This document shows positions 39,962-50,372 of a stretch of 64,000 nucleotides of DNA, in pieces. Made by a program: the position numbers and the translations under genes. The notes below the pieces were generated by a model, which was not told the DNA's origin, ran no database searches, and worked only from the letters and a program-made list of their open reading frames with translations. Positions within the stretch are counted from its first letter, which is position 1. Each line of letters starts with the position of its first letter. The DNA comes from Bemisia tabaci (taxonomy: Eukaryota > Arthropoda > Insecta > Hemiptera > Aleyrodidae): contig NC_092799.1 in the NCBI RefSeq assembly GCF_918797505.1, forward strand, positions 30,330,597 through 30,394,596, in the 5' to 3' direction.

Positions 39962-40212
39962 CCTTCAAAACTCGAGCAGGCAATGTGAGCGGCTTGGGAG
40001 CAGTAAAAGTTGCTGATCGTAATTTGGCCACGTTCAAAACCCTCGCTCCGCTTTCGGCTTTCGTAAGATTTGCGCATCACTTCGAGTGCCTCATTGGTCT
40101 CAGTGCCTCAGTGGTCCGCATTCAGTGGACCGCCTTCAAAACTCGAGCAAGCAATTTGAGCGGTTTGGGAACAGTAAGAGTTGCTTGCTGTGTAGTTTGT
40201 TACGTTCAAATT
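39962..40212 (+). repeat. 170-bp direct repeat
   Basis: CCTTCAAAACTCGAGCAGGC...GAGCGGCTTGGGAGCAGTAA at 39962 is repeated with few changes at 40132 (CCTTCAAAACTCGAGCAAGC). About 80 bp of each unit is conserved. Confidence 0.75.
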
Positions 40213-40335
40213 GTTTCCTTAGTTTCCGTATCATTCCCGAATCATCGGAAACATACAGGAAAGCTTGGAGACTTAAATGCAGCGTAAAAAAGTAAACCAT
40301 TTTATGACGTGACAACTTCGTTCGTTGAGTTAAGT

Positions 40336-40577
40336 TGACCACGACAGCATATGCGCATCTGAAAGTTGCCAGATTTCCTTTGATAAAACATGTAATTTTG
40401 ACAGCATTCATGCATACTTTTCCTTGAAATTTTCAGATATTTCAGATGAAATTACGTACAAAATTGTCCAAACATTGTGGAGAATAATATTCACAATTTT
40501 CCCAGTTGACTCGGTTTTTATCGCAGGAAACTTGGCAACGTCTGGCGGCTCATACGGCGTTCTTCCTTAGCACGGCA
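40336..40577. mobile_element. CTAAGGAAGAA-end miniature element, diverged copy
   Basis: The right end reads GCAACGTCTGGCGGCTCATA then CGGCGTTCTTCCTTAGCAC; the left end is diverged (GACAGCATATGCG) but keeps GTTGCCAGATTTCCTTTGAT. It abuts the next copy, separated by about 16 bp. Confidence 0.6.
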
Positions 40578-40593
40578 GCATGGTGCTTTTGAT

Positions 40594-40850
40594 ACTGCAG
40601 TGCTAAGGAAGAAAGCCGTATGAACATTCGAGAGTTGCCAAATTTTCTTCGATAAAACGTTTCTTTTCGCGGTAGGTTATGGGCATTTTTCCTTGAAATT
40701 TTCAGGAACTTCAGGTAAAATTGCGCAAAAAACTATCTGAAAAATTGGAGGGAAAATACTCGTAAGTTTCCCAGGAAATTCGTGTTTCATAAAAGGAAAT
40801 TTGGCAACGCCTGAAGGTTCATACGGCGATTTTCCTTAGCACGGCAGTGT
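40594..40850. mobile_element. CTAAGGAAGAA-end miniature element, full copy
   Basis: About 257 bp. Left end ACTGCAGTGCTAAGGAAGAA, then CCGTATGAAC and GTTGCCAAATTTTC; the right end is the complement (GGCAACGCCTGAAGGTTCAT, then TTCCTTAGCACGGCAGT). Long arms of about 60 bp. Confidence 0.75.
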
Positions 40851-40929
40851 AGGACCAAACTTTTTCCGGCACCATGGCAACCTGGAGAAGATCAGCGACA
40901 GAGAAAAGGGGTCGAGAGTGGAGGCCCGA

Positions 40930-41480
40930 AAAGTCCCCTCTCTGAGATCCAGTCTAGTTTTTCTTCGTCCCTCCCTCAGCCCTCCACCCCCTTGCCCTCT
41001 CACTCCCTCGCCCCCTCAAGTTCCATTCGGACTCGTGGAACCGAGTGCCGGGTGCGAAGGCGAAGGTGCCCCCCGAAAGGGTTAGAAGTCGTATTCGCGG
41101 ATCTGGGCAGCTCGGCTGGGTTGTATTTTTCTTTTTATTCCCTCTTAAATTTATCGCGGAGCCGTGCGGAGGATCAGTGCCCAGCATCTTCGGCACCGTT
41201 CCGTGCGGCCGCAGCAGCGGGAAGGAGCAAAAACAAGTTAACCTTGAGTTAACAATTCGTAAACATTTTCGATCCACACCCGCCACCCAACCCGGAGTCC
41301 CCGGTCAAGGGCGGCTTTCGTACTTCGCAGTTCCACAATCCGCATCTGGGGTTGGAGGGGCGGAGGGGGTGGGGAGAGGGGGGTGGAGGGAGGGCCGAGA
41401 GTGGGGCGAAATGAGGAATTCGCCTCATCCCGCTTCGTGGAATAATGATTTCCGTCCGTTCGCGAAGTAGCGAGGGGTTC
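40930..41480. promoter_or_regulatory. GC/CpG-rich segment, possible internal promoter
   Basis: Pyrimidine-rich then CpG-rich run containing long but conflicting open frames on both strands, none protein-like. A TATA-like word on the minus strand (complement of GGTTTATATTCC at about 41557-41568) lies just to the right. It could be an alternative ttk promoter within the inferred first intron; no transcript evidence can be seen. Confidence 0.2.
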
Positions 41481-41673
41481 TTAAGGTGAATCCCCGGCAG
41501 CGGAGATAAATTTTTCCGCGCGGGGGACGCTAACGCTGGGCTATGATTTTCGTGATGGTTTATATTCCGTCCGTACCGTCTTAAGGCGAATTTTATTTAG
41601 AGGTTCGGTAGTACTTTTGTGCCTGAACCTCCGAACTGCCTTTCTTTTTGAGTTCGGAACTTCCGATTCGGTG

Positions 41674-41973
41674 CAGAGTGTCTACAAAAACGGGCTGGTC
41701 AAAAATAAGTACTTTTACAATACTTTTTCAGTACATTCTCGAGAAAGTCAGTACCTCCTCCAACAGAAAAAATCCGTAATTTTTCAGTACCTCCATTTGA
41801 CGAAATTTGAACACTTTCAAAAATTTGAAATTGCGACAAAAATGACAAAAATTTTTAAAAAATTCCGGACCTTTTCGCGGAATCTCTGCACTTTTTCAGC
41901 ATTTCCGGACTGCCCTTAAAAAATCAGTACTATTTCCGGACTTTTCAGAAATTCCGGACTTGTAGACACCCTG
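41674..41973. mobile_element. inverted-repeat miniature element, CAG(A/G)GTGTCTACAA ends
   Basis: 300 bp bounded by CAGAGTGTCTACAA and TTGTAGACACCCTG. The interior is rich in TTCAGTAC/TTCCGGAC phrases that repeat loosely. Flanks ATTCGGTG and GTCCGGTG agree at 6 of 8 bases, suggesting an old 8-bp target duplication. Confidence 0.7.
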
Positions 41974-42550
41974 TCCGGTGACTAACGAATCGCATAACGT
42001 TGGTGCGAGATTTCGGTACCACCTCGCGAGGTGGCTCCAAAAAAGGTTCGACCCATCGAAAACCAACGGATCTGATTGGTCGAATCTGATAACAACCGTA
42101 CACTGGTGTTGGTGATTGATGAAGCAACCCGGGACAGAACTTCCCAAAGAAGTTCGGAACTTTAAAAAAGTTTCGCTTTTAAAGCGGATCCGCCGCTATA
42201 CATTGCATTTCAAGCGCGATCGATGGATTTCAAATTTAAACTATCAGGAAATTATCTGAGAATGTCGGAATGCCGGTCTCTAGCTGAATCGCTAATGCAC
42301 ATCCATTCAAAAATATATAAGTACCTTAGACCAGAGTACCTTATAATAGTACCTTAGTACCTAGAGCCAAAGGGTCAGGGTCGGACTGGCTCGCATCTGA
42401 GAGCGTAGACCCTTGGCTGGTTAAAGGGGCGTAATGTGATATTTCCTGGCAGGGCATTCCCTACGTGGAGAGGGGTTCAGGAAATTTTGGCAAATCAGCA
42501 CAAGTTTACGCTATTTTCAGGTTCAAAGTTTATTGATCGCACGGAGTAAA

Positions 42551-43140
42551 AATTGCAATATTGAACGTGAAGCACAGCATTGAGAGCTCACGCTTCGCGT
42601 CATCGCGCCTTCAATTTTTCAGATGCAGCACGGACGTCCATCAAGTACGAATAGTTGTATCTCTGCGCCGTTGTATACACGCATCCCATCCTTTCCCTCC
42701 CTCTTTTTCCATATTGTGTTTGTTCCGTTTGTCCTATTCGTAATGGTGCTTCAAGCACTACGTGAGTAATACAGCCGAAGGTAGGAGAGATGTCTTTAGG
42801 CCTTTTTTTAACTTTTCTCCCGAATCAGAGCAACGCTTCATTGACAGCATAAAACAGAGCATTGAGAGATCACGGTTCGCGTCATCGCGCCTTCAATTTT
42901 TCAGATGCAGCACGGACGTCCATTAAGTACGAATAGTTGTATCTCTGCGCCGTCGTTAACGCGCATCCTTTCCCTCGCTTTATTTCCATATTGTGTTTGT
43001 TTGCGTTTGTCTTATTTGTAATGTTGCTTCAAACTAGAGCAGAGTATTGCGAGTTCACGACTCACGGCATCGCATTTTACATTTTTCATATGCAATGTGG
43101 ACATCTATCTTGCGCGAATAGTTGTGTCGCGTTTACATTT
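42551..43140 (+). repeat. about 281-bp tandem repeat, array 1
   Basis: Units marked by GCATTGAGAG...TCACG, then CATCGCGCCTTCAATTTTTC, AGATGCAGCACGGACGTCCA and GAATAGTTGTATCTCTGCGC. The marker occurs at 42578 and 42859 (281 bp apart) and in a shortened unit at 43044. Related single pieces lie near 44045-44085 and in array 2. Confidence 0.8.
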
Positions 43141-44805
43141 TAGATGTCTCTTATTTTTGAATTTCGAGATAAATTAAGGTTAAGTTTGCCCGAACAATGC
43201 TGTGGTATGTCCAAATCAATAGTCATTTGAAAGGGAGGAAATATGTTTAAAAGTCTCTTAAGAGGTCTATAAAGGGTGCGTATGTCTAAAAATCTAACCG
43301 ACCATCGCTTCTAGGGGAGTTACACATAGCGCATGAAGGAGGGGGATGATAAAGCGCCTGTATGTCAAGAAGAAGGTGAAAATTTCACAGAAAATTGTTT
43401 ACGCTTCAGAAAGTAGTTCTTGGACCTCTGTTTACCGCTATCATGCGTTAAAGCACCTTTCTTTACTCCTAACTCTCTCTCCTTCCGTTCATTTAAGAAA
43501 TATTTCTCACATATTCTCGGTCGTTATTTTTTCTTCTTATTTTGCTATCTGTAAGAGGGGCGCGTTTTCGGCGCGCAAAGGGGCGTATCTACCAATGGCA
43601 TTGGCCTTATGGCCAATCCGAGCCTGCAAAGGGTACCTAAATCCATTTTTGTCATTTCGAAATATTAGAAGATAAATATAAGATAAGATAATATTATAGA
43701 AGAAAACCGCGCGTCGGTCCCATTGATTCCAATGTAAATCGCCATTTTTGAAACTCCATTTCTCAAAACCGGCGCAACATAGGACTACCATATTTCCCAA
43801 ATTACCGTTAATGGAGCCACTAACTTGGTTTTTCGAAAAATGTGAGTTATGCACCTTTTGGCTTTATGGTGCTGATACATCAGAAACACTATCTTCGATG
43901 AACCGTACCGTATTAATTTATTCTGACATACTTTGTAAAACATGCATAGTAAAATAATTTTTAATACTGAATATATATTGAACGTACTTCCTTCTTTATT
44001 TTTTTTGAATGCCTCTCTGAAAAGGCGAGAGAAGCGGAAATGCCTTCAATTTTTGAACATGCAACACGCACATCCGTGAAACTTTGCACTCGGCAATTTC
44101 GCCAACGCGGTGTGAGCGTGTGACACATATGTTATTATTTCAAATGAATATTGAAAAGTTTTTCTTCTTTTGCTCCTTCATGAAATTTATCGATGGTCCA
44201 TTCAGATTATTTTCAAGCGATGACAATTTTTACTTCCTTAGAAAATATGTATGCCCAGGTAAAAATGAACTGAGGGTAACCTGGAATATAATCCGATCGG
44301 ATACCTGTTTTTCATACGACAATTTCTCTTGAAATAAATGGTTTAAAGGGTGCAGACATTTTCAATGGTGCATTTGACAACATACTGATTCTTTTGAGAA
44401 GAGTTATGGTTTCAAATGTTACATGGTAAACGTGGAATTTCAAATTCCCGAAATTTATATGAGAATAAAAAGTCCTCGATTCGTTAAGAGAGGAACTTTT
44501 GGTAGGAGGTAGGTAGAGATCGAAGCGCGAAGTTGACGAGGATAATTTTCTTTTAATTTCCAGAATTCTAGGTTTTTATGTGTCCTCGGTCACTTAAAAG
44601 GAAAAATATTTGACTCAGAGGCTGTCTAAGAGGAAGGTTACAAAAATATGCATCAGTCGGTCAAATTCGTGTAAGACCGTAAAAAACCCTCAAGTGCTAA
44701 TCCAACTTTTTGAGGTTCATTAAGAAACTCAAAAAACCAAATTTTAATTGCGGAAAAAGGAGACGAAATTCAGAAAAACGAGAAGAAAATGAAGAAGGGA
44801 CCGAC

Positions 44806-44806
<1 letters not shown>

Positions 44807-44853
<47 letters not shown>
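44807..44853 (+). repeat. 47-bp poly-A
   Basis: Uninterrupted A-run preceded by purine-rich sequence; open frames through it are artefacts. Confidence 0.9.
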
Positions 44854-44857
<4 letters not shown>

Positions 44858-45099
44858 TTAAAAGTACTGAAGAATTACGTCCATTTGACCGTGCACGGTG
44901 CGTATGCTATGCACTTAATCACTCACAAGCTCACAAGCAGCGTTCTTCGGTTCATCTCTTATCGTCTCAAACTGAGAAGTTAATGACCTGTACGCTCAGC
45001 TTTACAGCCGCGGATAAAATTGGCTCCAGCGAAATTTTTTGTGGTTGTTCAAATTCACTGGGTCAGCGCGAGTGAAAACCATTTTTTCAGTTTCCTTCG

Positions 45100-45520
45100 C
45101 AGATCAACTAAACGGTAAAACGATGCGTCTAAGCGCGGGCTCGAATTGTATCGAGAATCCGCGTCTAAACTCAGCGTTTCAAAAATGGGTGAAGGTCTCC
45201 AAGGAGTTTACTGCGGTCAGAGTCGGACAGGACGGGGGATCATTACCATCTTCTCTCTCTACCTCCACCTCTCTCTCCACTTTCCCCCCTCCACGTTCGC
45301 TCCACCCTCCTCCGTCATCCGTGAGACTTTCCAGAGGCAGTGTCAAGCCGAAGACGCGGGAAGGCTCGGCGCGGAATTCAATTTGTCGCATCTCGCGAAA
45401 TCGCGAATTAAAAGTATGTTTTTTACCTGATTTTTTCCCTCAGCTGCATGTCAGCGTGCATGGTTGCGGTGAACCGCGACCCGCGACTTCTCCGGACTCG
45501 CGCCACGCGCGATGATCAAG
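45100..45520. other. CpG-rich segment with pyrimidine tract
   Basis: CT-rich run (about 45248-45310) flanked by CpG-rich sequence. Overlapping frames on both strands are composition effects. Function unknown; regulatory DNA is possible. Confidence 0.2.
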
Positions 45521-45560
45521 TTGCCGGGCTTACCGTAAACGCTCGGATTTCGTTTCACAT

Positions 45561-46210
45561 CTCTAAGCGTGACTGTCACGTGACTATGTCGAGCAGTGCT
45601 GCCATTTCCCGGAATTGATTCCGAAATTCGGAACTTTTCGAATAATCGGAGCTTTCCCCGGAATCTTCTGGATCCCCGGAGTTTTAGTTACTTCCGGAAT
45701 TTCCTCGAAATTTGCGGTTTTTCGCCAGTTTGGCCATTAATTTGATCAAATTTAGGGACTTTTTGCTCAAATTTGAAGATCTTCGGAACTAATCCGAGCG
45801 TATTTCGAAATTTTCCCCCGAATTTTTTAAAAAATCGGAATTTTTCTTGGAGCTTTGGCAAATCGGAAATTGGAAATCGGAAATCTGCTCACTTCTCTAA
45901 GCGTGACTGTCACATGACTATGTCAAGCAGTGCGACCATTTCCCGGAAGTAATTCCGAGATTCGGAAATTTTCAAATAATCGGAACTTTTCCCGGAATCT
46001 TCTGAATCCCCGGAGTTTTCGCTACTTCTGGAATTTCCTCAAAATTTGCGGTTTTTCGCCAGTTTGGCCATTAATTTGATCAAATTTAGGGACTTTTTGA
46101 TCTAATTTGACGATCTTTCGAACTAACTAAGGGCGTATTACGGAATTTCTTTAAAAATCAGAATTTTTCTTGGAACTTTGGCAAATCGGAATATATTACC
46201 GGAAATCGGA
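45561..46210 (+). repeat. 334-bp tandem duplication
   Basis: CTCTAAGCGTGACTGTCAC at 45561 recurs at 45895 and the two units stay alignable (AGTTTGGCCATTAATTTGAT, then CAAATTTAGGGACTTTTTG) to about 46210. Internally rich in TTCCGGAA-like words. Confidence 0.85.
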
Positions 46211-46652
46211 ATTATATCGTAATCTTTTGATAAAATAAAATGGCAGCACTGATGTCGAGCTCCAAGCCCGGGATCCACGGGAAATTAATTCGTGATTGTA
46301 TCCTCCGGGGTTGGCGCTTCTGATTTTGAGCGGGAGTTGCACCGAGACCGAGCATACGTCCGTTCAAGGACGAATCGCGAAGGTGGGTAAGTGGTGTCAC
46401 GATTTGAGGCCACCCACACGTCCTTCGTGCTTGGAGCTTTGGAGCCTCAAGATCCACCGACGAGATATCGTTGGGTGTCTCTCGAGTCTCCACACAGGTG
46501 AGGAGACTTCTCGTTGGGGCTTCATTCAATCACAGTGGACTTCCCGCATTGCAGGACTCTACAGAGTAGCCACACACTTTTTTTTTTATTAGTTCACCGA
46601 TCAAGAACGAGACCTAAATCAAAAGCGAGCGAAATATTTTAATGGAGATGTT

Positions 46653-47264
46653 CAGGGCCGGATTTACCTAGTTGCCGCCCATGGGCCGCCTGTATTTTGC
46701 CGCCCCCATCATATTCGTTTTGAAACATCAATATAAGCCATCAAATGAACGTGCCAGCGGGGGAGGGGTGCATAAGACGCGTTTACTCGTGTTGAACACA
46801 TTTTTCGGGAAAGCCCTGTCAACAATACTAGCAAAAGTTCACGGAACTTGGCGCGAAAGTCAAGTTCCGTAAACCTGTCTCTGTGTGGACAATGCCTTCC
46901 ATTGATAAGAAATGAACGAACAAATTATGAAAGAACAATCATAAATGTGGTTCAATAATTTTAACTTCCACCGCCGCGGCGTGCTGATCGCACTTCGTAT
47001 GGCGCAATGCGTGAAGTATTCCTACACTCTTGTAGGCGCTATGCATTTGTTGACATGCATGTGTTTGACGCAATGCGTGAAGTATTCATGCAGTCTTGAA
47101 GGCGCTATGCGTTACACGGCGACCGCTGCTGACCGCACTGTGTTTGACGCTATGCGTGAAGTATTCATGCAGTCTTGCAGGCGCTAATATGTGTTACATG
47201 CAGACCGCCGCGCCGAGGGCCTCTCCTTTTCATCTCAAGTCCTCGTCATCATTGCTCTCGCGCC
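46653..47264 (-). mobile_element. hAT-type element, copy 3, truncated
   Basis: Same family in the opposite orientation. It starts with CAGGGCCGGATTT at 46653, carries the tandem units in reverse complement (about 46995-47190) and loses similarity at about 47264. Roughly 220 bp and the second terminus are missing. The flank GAGATGTT matches the copy 1 target site GTGATGTT in 7 of 8 bases. Confidence 0.8.
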
Positions 47265-47424
47265 TGACTACTAATTCTTATGTAAATGTTCGCGAGAAAC
47301 ACGATGGTGCCACTGGTTTTCTCTGAAATCAACTCCAAAGTTCAAAAAAAGTTCTCAAGTTGAGGCCAAAAAGGAGGGGATATCCCCCACGCTATCTTGA
47401 GAGTCCACCTCTACATTAAAACAA

Positions 47425-47556
47425 ACTCTGCATGCAGAGATAAGGAGCAAATACATTGACAGGGCTGCCACTTTAATTGGGGACTCCAAAACTGAAAACA
47501 CGGCAACACTGCTAATGTATTTGCTCCCTGTTCATAACGCAGAGACTGTCATGGTA
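47425..47556. repeat. inverted repeat, possible miniature element
   Basis: TCTGCATGCAGAGATAAGGA then GCAAATACAT on the left pairs with ATGTATTTGCTCCCTGTTC and CGCAGAGA on the right, with GGGCTGCCA/GGCAACACTG partly pairing inside. Confidence 0.5.
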
Positions 47557-47679
47557 GTCTCTAAAAGTGATTCCATTGGTTTCTCGTGACATTTTCTTCT
47601 TGTAGCACCCCTTGAACTTTAAAATGAGACGAAATAAACATCGAAATTTGCAGTTTAAGTCAAAACTTTCATGTCCGAC

Positions 47680-48130
47680 CTCTCTTGTTGACCCTATCCA
47701 CTGTGCGACGGATCTGGATTGAGGAGAGCTTGTTGACGGCGTGCGTTTCATGGTGTCATCGTCATCGCAGCGAAAAGTACTTAGCTGAGCATGAGCAACA
47801 GGTAGGGGTGCAGGTGGCGGAGCAGGGCGGGGGGGGGGGGGGGTGCGAGCCCGCGACAAGCGCATCTCATCTCGAAGGGGGCTACGGGACGCGAAGCACC
47901 GAATCCGGACCGTCGCCAAATTTAACTTAGAACGTTCCTGAGTGGGAGCGAGGGAGGCTGGGGGATTTTTCAAAGTTCTGACAACCGCGACGCGACGTCG
48001 CGAGGTTTTCTTTGCTTCATTCCACTTCCATTCCGAGAAGAGATTATCGTCTCACCGGCTCCGGCGCTCCGAGCTTGGTTTCCGCACACTGCACCGGTGT
48101 CAAAGCATCGCCAGAATTTCACCTCGCTTA
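47680..48130. other. GC-rich segment with poly-G
   Basis: CpG-rich DNA interrupted by a G-run at about 47828-47844. It carries open frames on both strands without recognisable protein features. A donor-like CAG|GTAGGG occurs at about 47803 on the plus strand. It could be regulatory or a fragment of an unlisted repeat. Confidence 0.2.
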
Positions 48131-48181
48131 TTTTCGAGCTGCGTTTCCGCGATCAACATGAAAGTTCCATTGGTAGGATTA

Positions 48182-49285
48182 GAGGGGCTTGGAGGACAAG
48201 GCGCATAGGCAGGGCCGGATTAAGGGGGTGGCCACATGGGCCGCGGCCCATGGCGGCAAATCTAGAAGGCGGCAAATTTTGCAATTTCTTAAATGCAGGT
48301 ATTAAAAAAATCGGATTCAGAAATAAATTACATACAAAATCTCTCATTTCCTGAGAGTATAGTAATTTCTAATTGTATCGTCTTTCGGTGATACAAGTGA
48401 CAGCACCTTTAATTAATCGAGTTAAGAAAGAGACCAAACACGCAATTTGGCCAGGAACGGCGGGACTTAGAGAGAAATGATGACGAGGACTTGGCGGTCG
48501 GCATGTAACTCATTTTAGCGCCTACATTCCTACAAGACTTCACGAATACTACACTCATTGCATCAAACTCTGTGCGATCACTGCGACCATCGTGAAACGG
48601 ATAACGCCTACAAGAATGCATGAATACTTCACGCATTGCGCCAAACACAGTGCGGTCAGCGTGAAACGCATAGCGCCTGCAAGACTGCGTGAATACTTCA
48701 CGCATTGCGTCAAACACGGTGCGGTCTACGCGGCGCGGCGGCGGAAGTTGAAATCATTAAACCACATTTATGTTTGTTCTTTCATAATTTTTTCGTTCGT
48801 CTCTTATGAATGGAAGGCTTTGTCCACGCAGAGACAGGTTTACGAAACTTGACTTTCGCGCAAAGTTCCGTGACTTTTTGCTAGTAGTGTTGACAGGGCT
48901 TTCCCAAAAATGTTTCCAACACGAGTAAACGCGTCTTATGCACCCCATCCCCGCTGGTACGTTCACTTTTGGTTTTTATTATTGTTTAAAAACGAATGAG
49001 ATGGGGGCGGCAAAATACAGGCGGCCCATGGGCGGCAAGAAGGTAAATCCGGCCCTGCGCATAGGTGCAGTTTTTGAAAAAATTGAATTACTGACAATTT
49101 CAAGTAAAACTAGTCTCAATGCATACGCGGTGAAAAATTCGCTCCCAAATTCTACTTTTTAAGCACTGAAAAGACAGTATGAACTTTCTTTCCGCCATAA
49201 GGCTCCATGTAATTTCGACGCTTCAAACACTTATTTCTCGAAAGTGCAAAAACTGCACGTATGCGCCTTGTCCTCCGAGCCCCTC
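48182..49285. mobile_element. inverted-repeat miniature element, family G, interrupted by hAT copy 2
   Basis: Begins GAGGGGCTTGGAGGACAAGG and ends in its inverted complement (CCTTGTCCTCCGAGCCCCTC); the arms extend to about 37 bp including GTGCAGTTTTT. Subtracting the nested hAT copy and its 8-bp duplication leaves about 248 bp, matching the uninterrupted copy at 56173-56416. Target duplication is unclear. Confidence 0.8.
48210..49057 (+). mobile_element. non-autonomous hAT-type element, copy 2, complete and nested
   Basis: 848 bp, same family and orientation as the copy at 37481, with the same termini and an exact 8-bp target duplication CGCATAGG (48202-48209 and 49058-49065). It carries the same internal tandem units (about 48515-48720). 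It sits inside the left terminal repeat of a smaller inverted-repeat element (48182-49285), so it is younger than that element. No transposase is encoded. Confidence 0.9.
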
Positions 49286-50120
49286 AGTTTGTGGGATCCT
49301 GGCCGATCACGTCGCGCAAATTTCGATGAAGCTACCTATTCGGGTTTTTTTTTCGCGTGGAGATTTTAATTATTTAAGGCACAAAATTTTCACTGTGCAT
49401 CAGATAGAATTAGTTAGGGTTAGTTTGTGGCGTCACAAAATGTGACGTGTATTTTTATTGCTCTATCAGCTATTAATTAAGTTTTATTTAATCTTCACAA
49501 GTGGATTGCATTTAGCAGCTCCGAACTATAATTTCTGGCTCAGCTTAAAAACAACGCATGCACATTAGTTGCCCTGTGTACATACGTGTTTTTACGGATG
49601 AGCCAAAAATTGTGGCTCCTACTTGCAAAAGGACGTCCAATTAATCTTAAAGAATTTCCACTACCATAAGGCAAAGCCGTATGCAGAGGATCACGGTGAT
49701 GAAGCCACTGAACCTGGACTTGGCGATTACAACAGACCCTGACAAAAATTCGCGAGCTTGCGTTAGGAAGATTTAATCCTCCGATTTCACCGAGCAACAC
49801 TGCGTGGGTTAGGTACCTCAAATAAGTGGGTAGCGGATATGGTGGAGCGGAATGAGCGAAAGGGCAAAACGATCTTTTGGAGAATTTCGTAAATCTTTCC
49901 TGTCTCGTATAGCTCAGTTGCTACAGGCCCATTCGATGCCATCAAAAGCAAACTCCTTTACTCTGTTTTATGTCGGGTTGCGCCCACGCTGGAAAAAGTG
50001 GTTTCTTCCTCAAGTGTTCACATTTATTTTTCCTCCTCTTTGGTGTCCTTCCCAATTTCGACCATCGAAAGACCACCAAATCAGAATCCCTTACTCAAAT
50101 GTCCCTCCTCCTATCCCTAA

Positions 50121-50372
50121 TTGGACGGAGTTAAACAGAAAGGAACCAAGCCACATCGGGATCGAACCGAGAAAAAAATGTTTAAAGTTTGACTCCTGCA
50201 TAAGACTCAATGTAAAAGATAAACTTCAAGTTCAATTTCTGTAAAATTTGCCCCAACAAAAACTTCGAATTTTTGGCAATAGATAGTAGAGCAGTAGTCG
50301 AGTTCAAAACCATTCATAACTCAATTTTTTTCCAAAATGTGGGTTGGCTCCTTTCTGCTTAACTCAGTCCAA
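50121..50372. mobile_element. inverted-repeat miniature element, family T, copy 2
   Basis: 252 bp, close to the copy at 30548 along its full length, with the same arms (TTGGACGGAGTTAAACAGAA) and the same GGTTCGATCCC word in the minus sense. Two nearly full-length copies 20 kb apart define the family ends well. Confidence 0.85.

Noticed and set aside
44710..45075. 121-codon open frame on the plus strand
   Set aside because: It runs through a 47-bp poly-A; lysine-rich part is an artefact.
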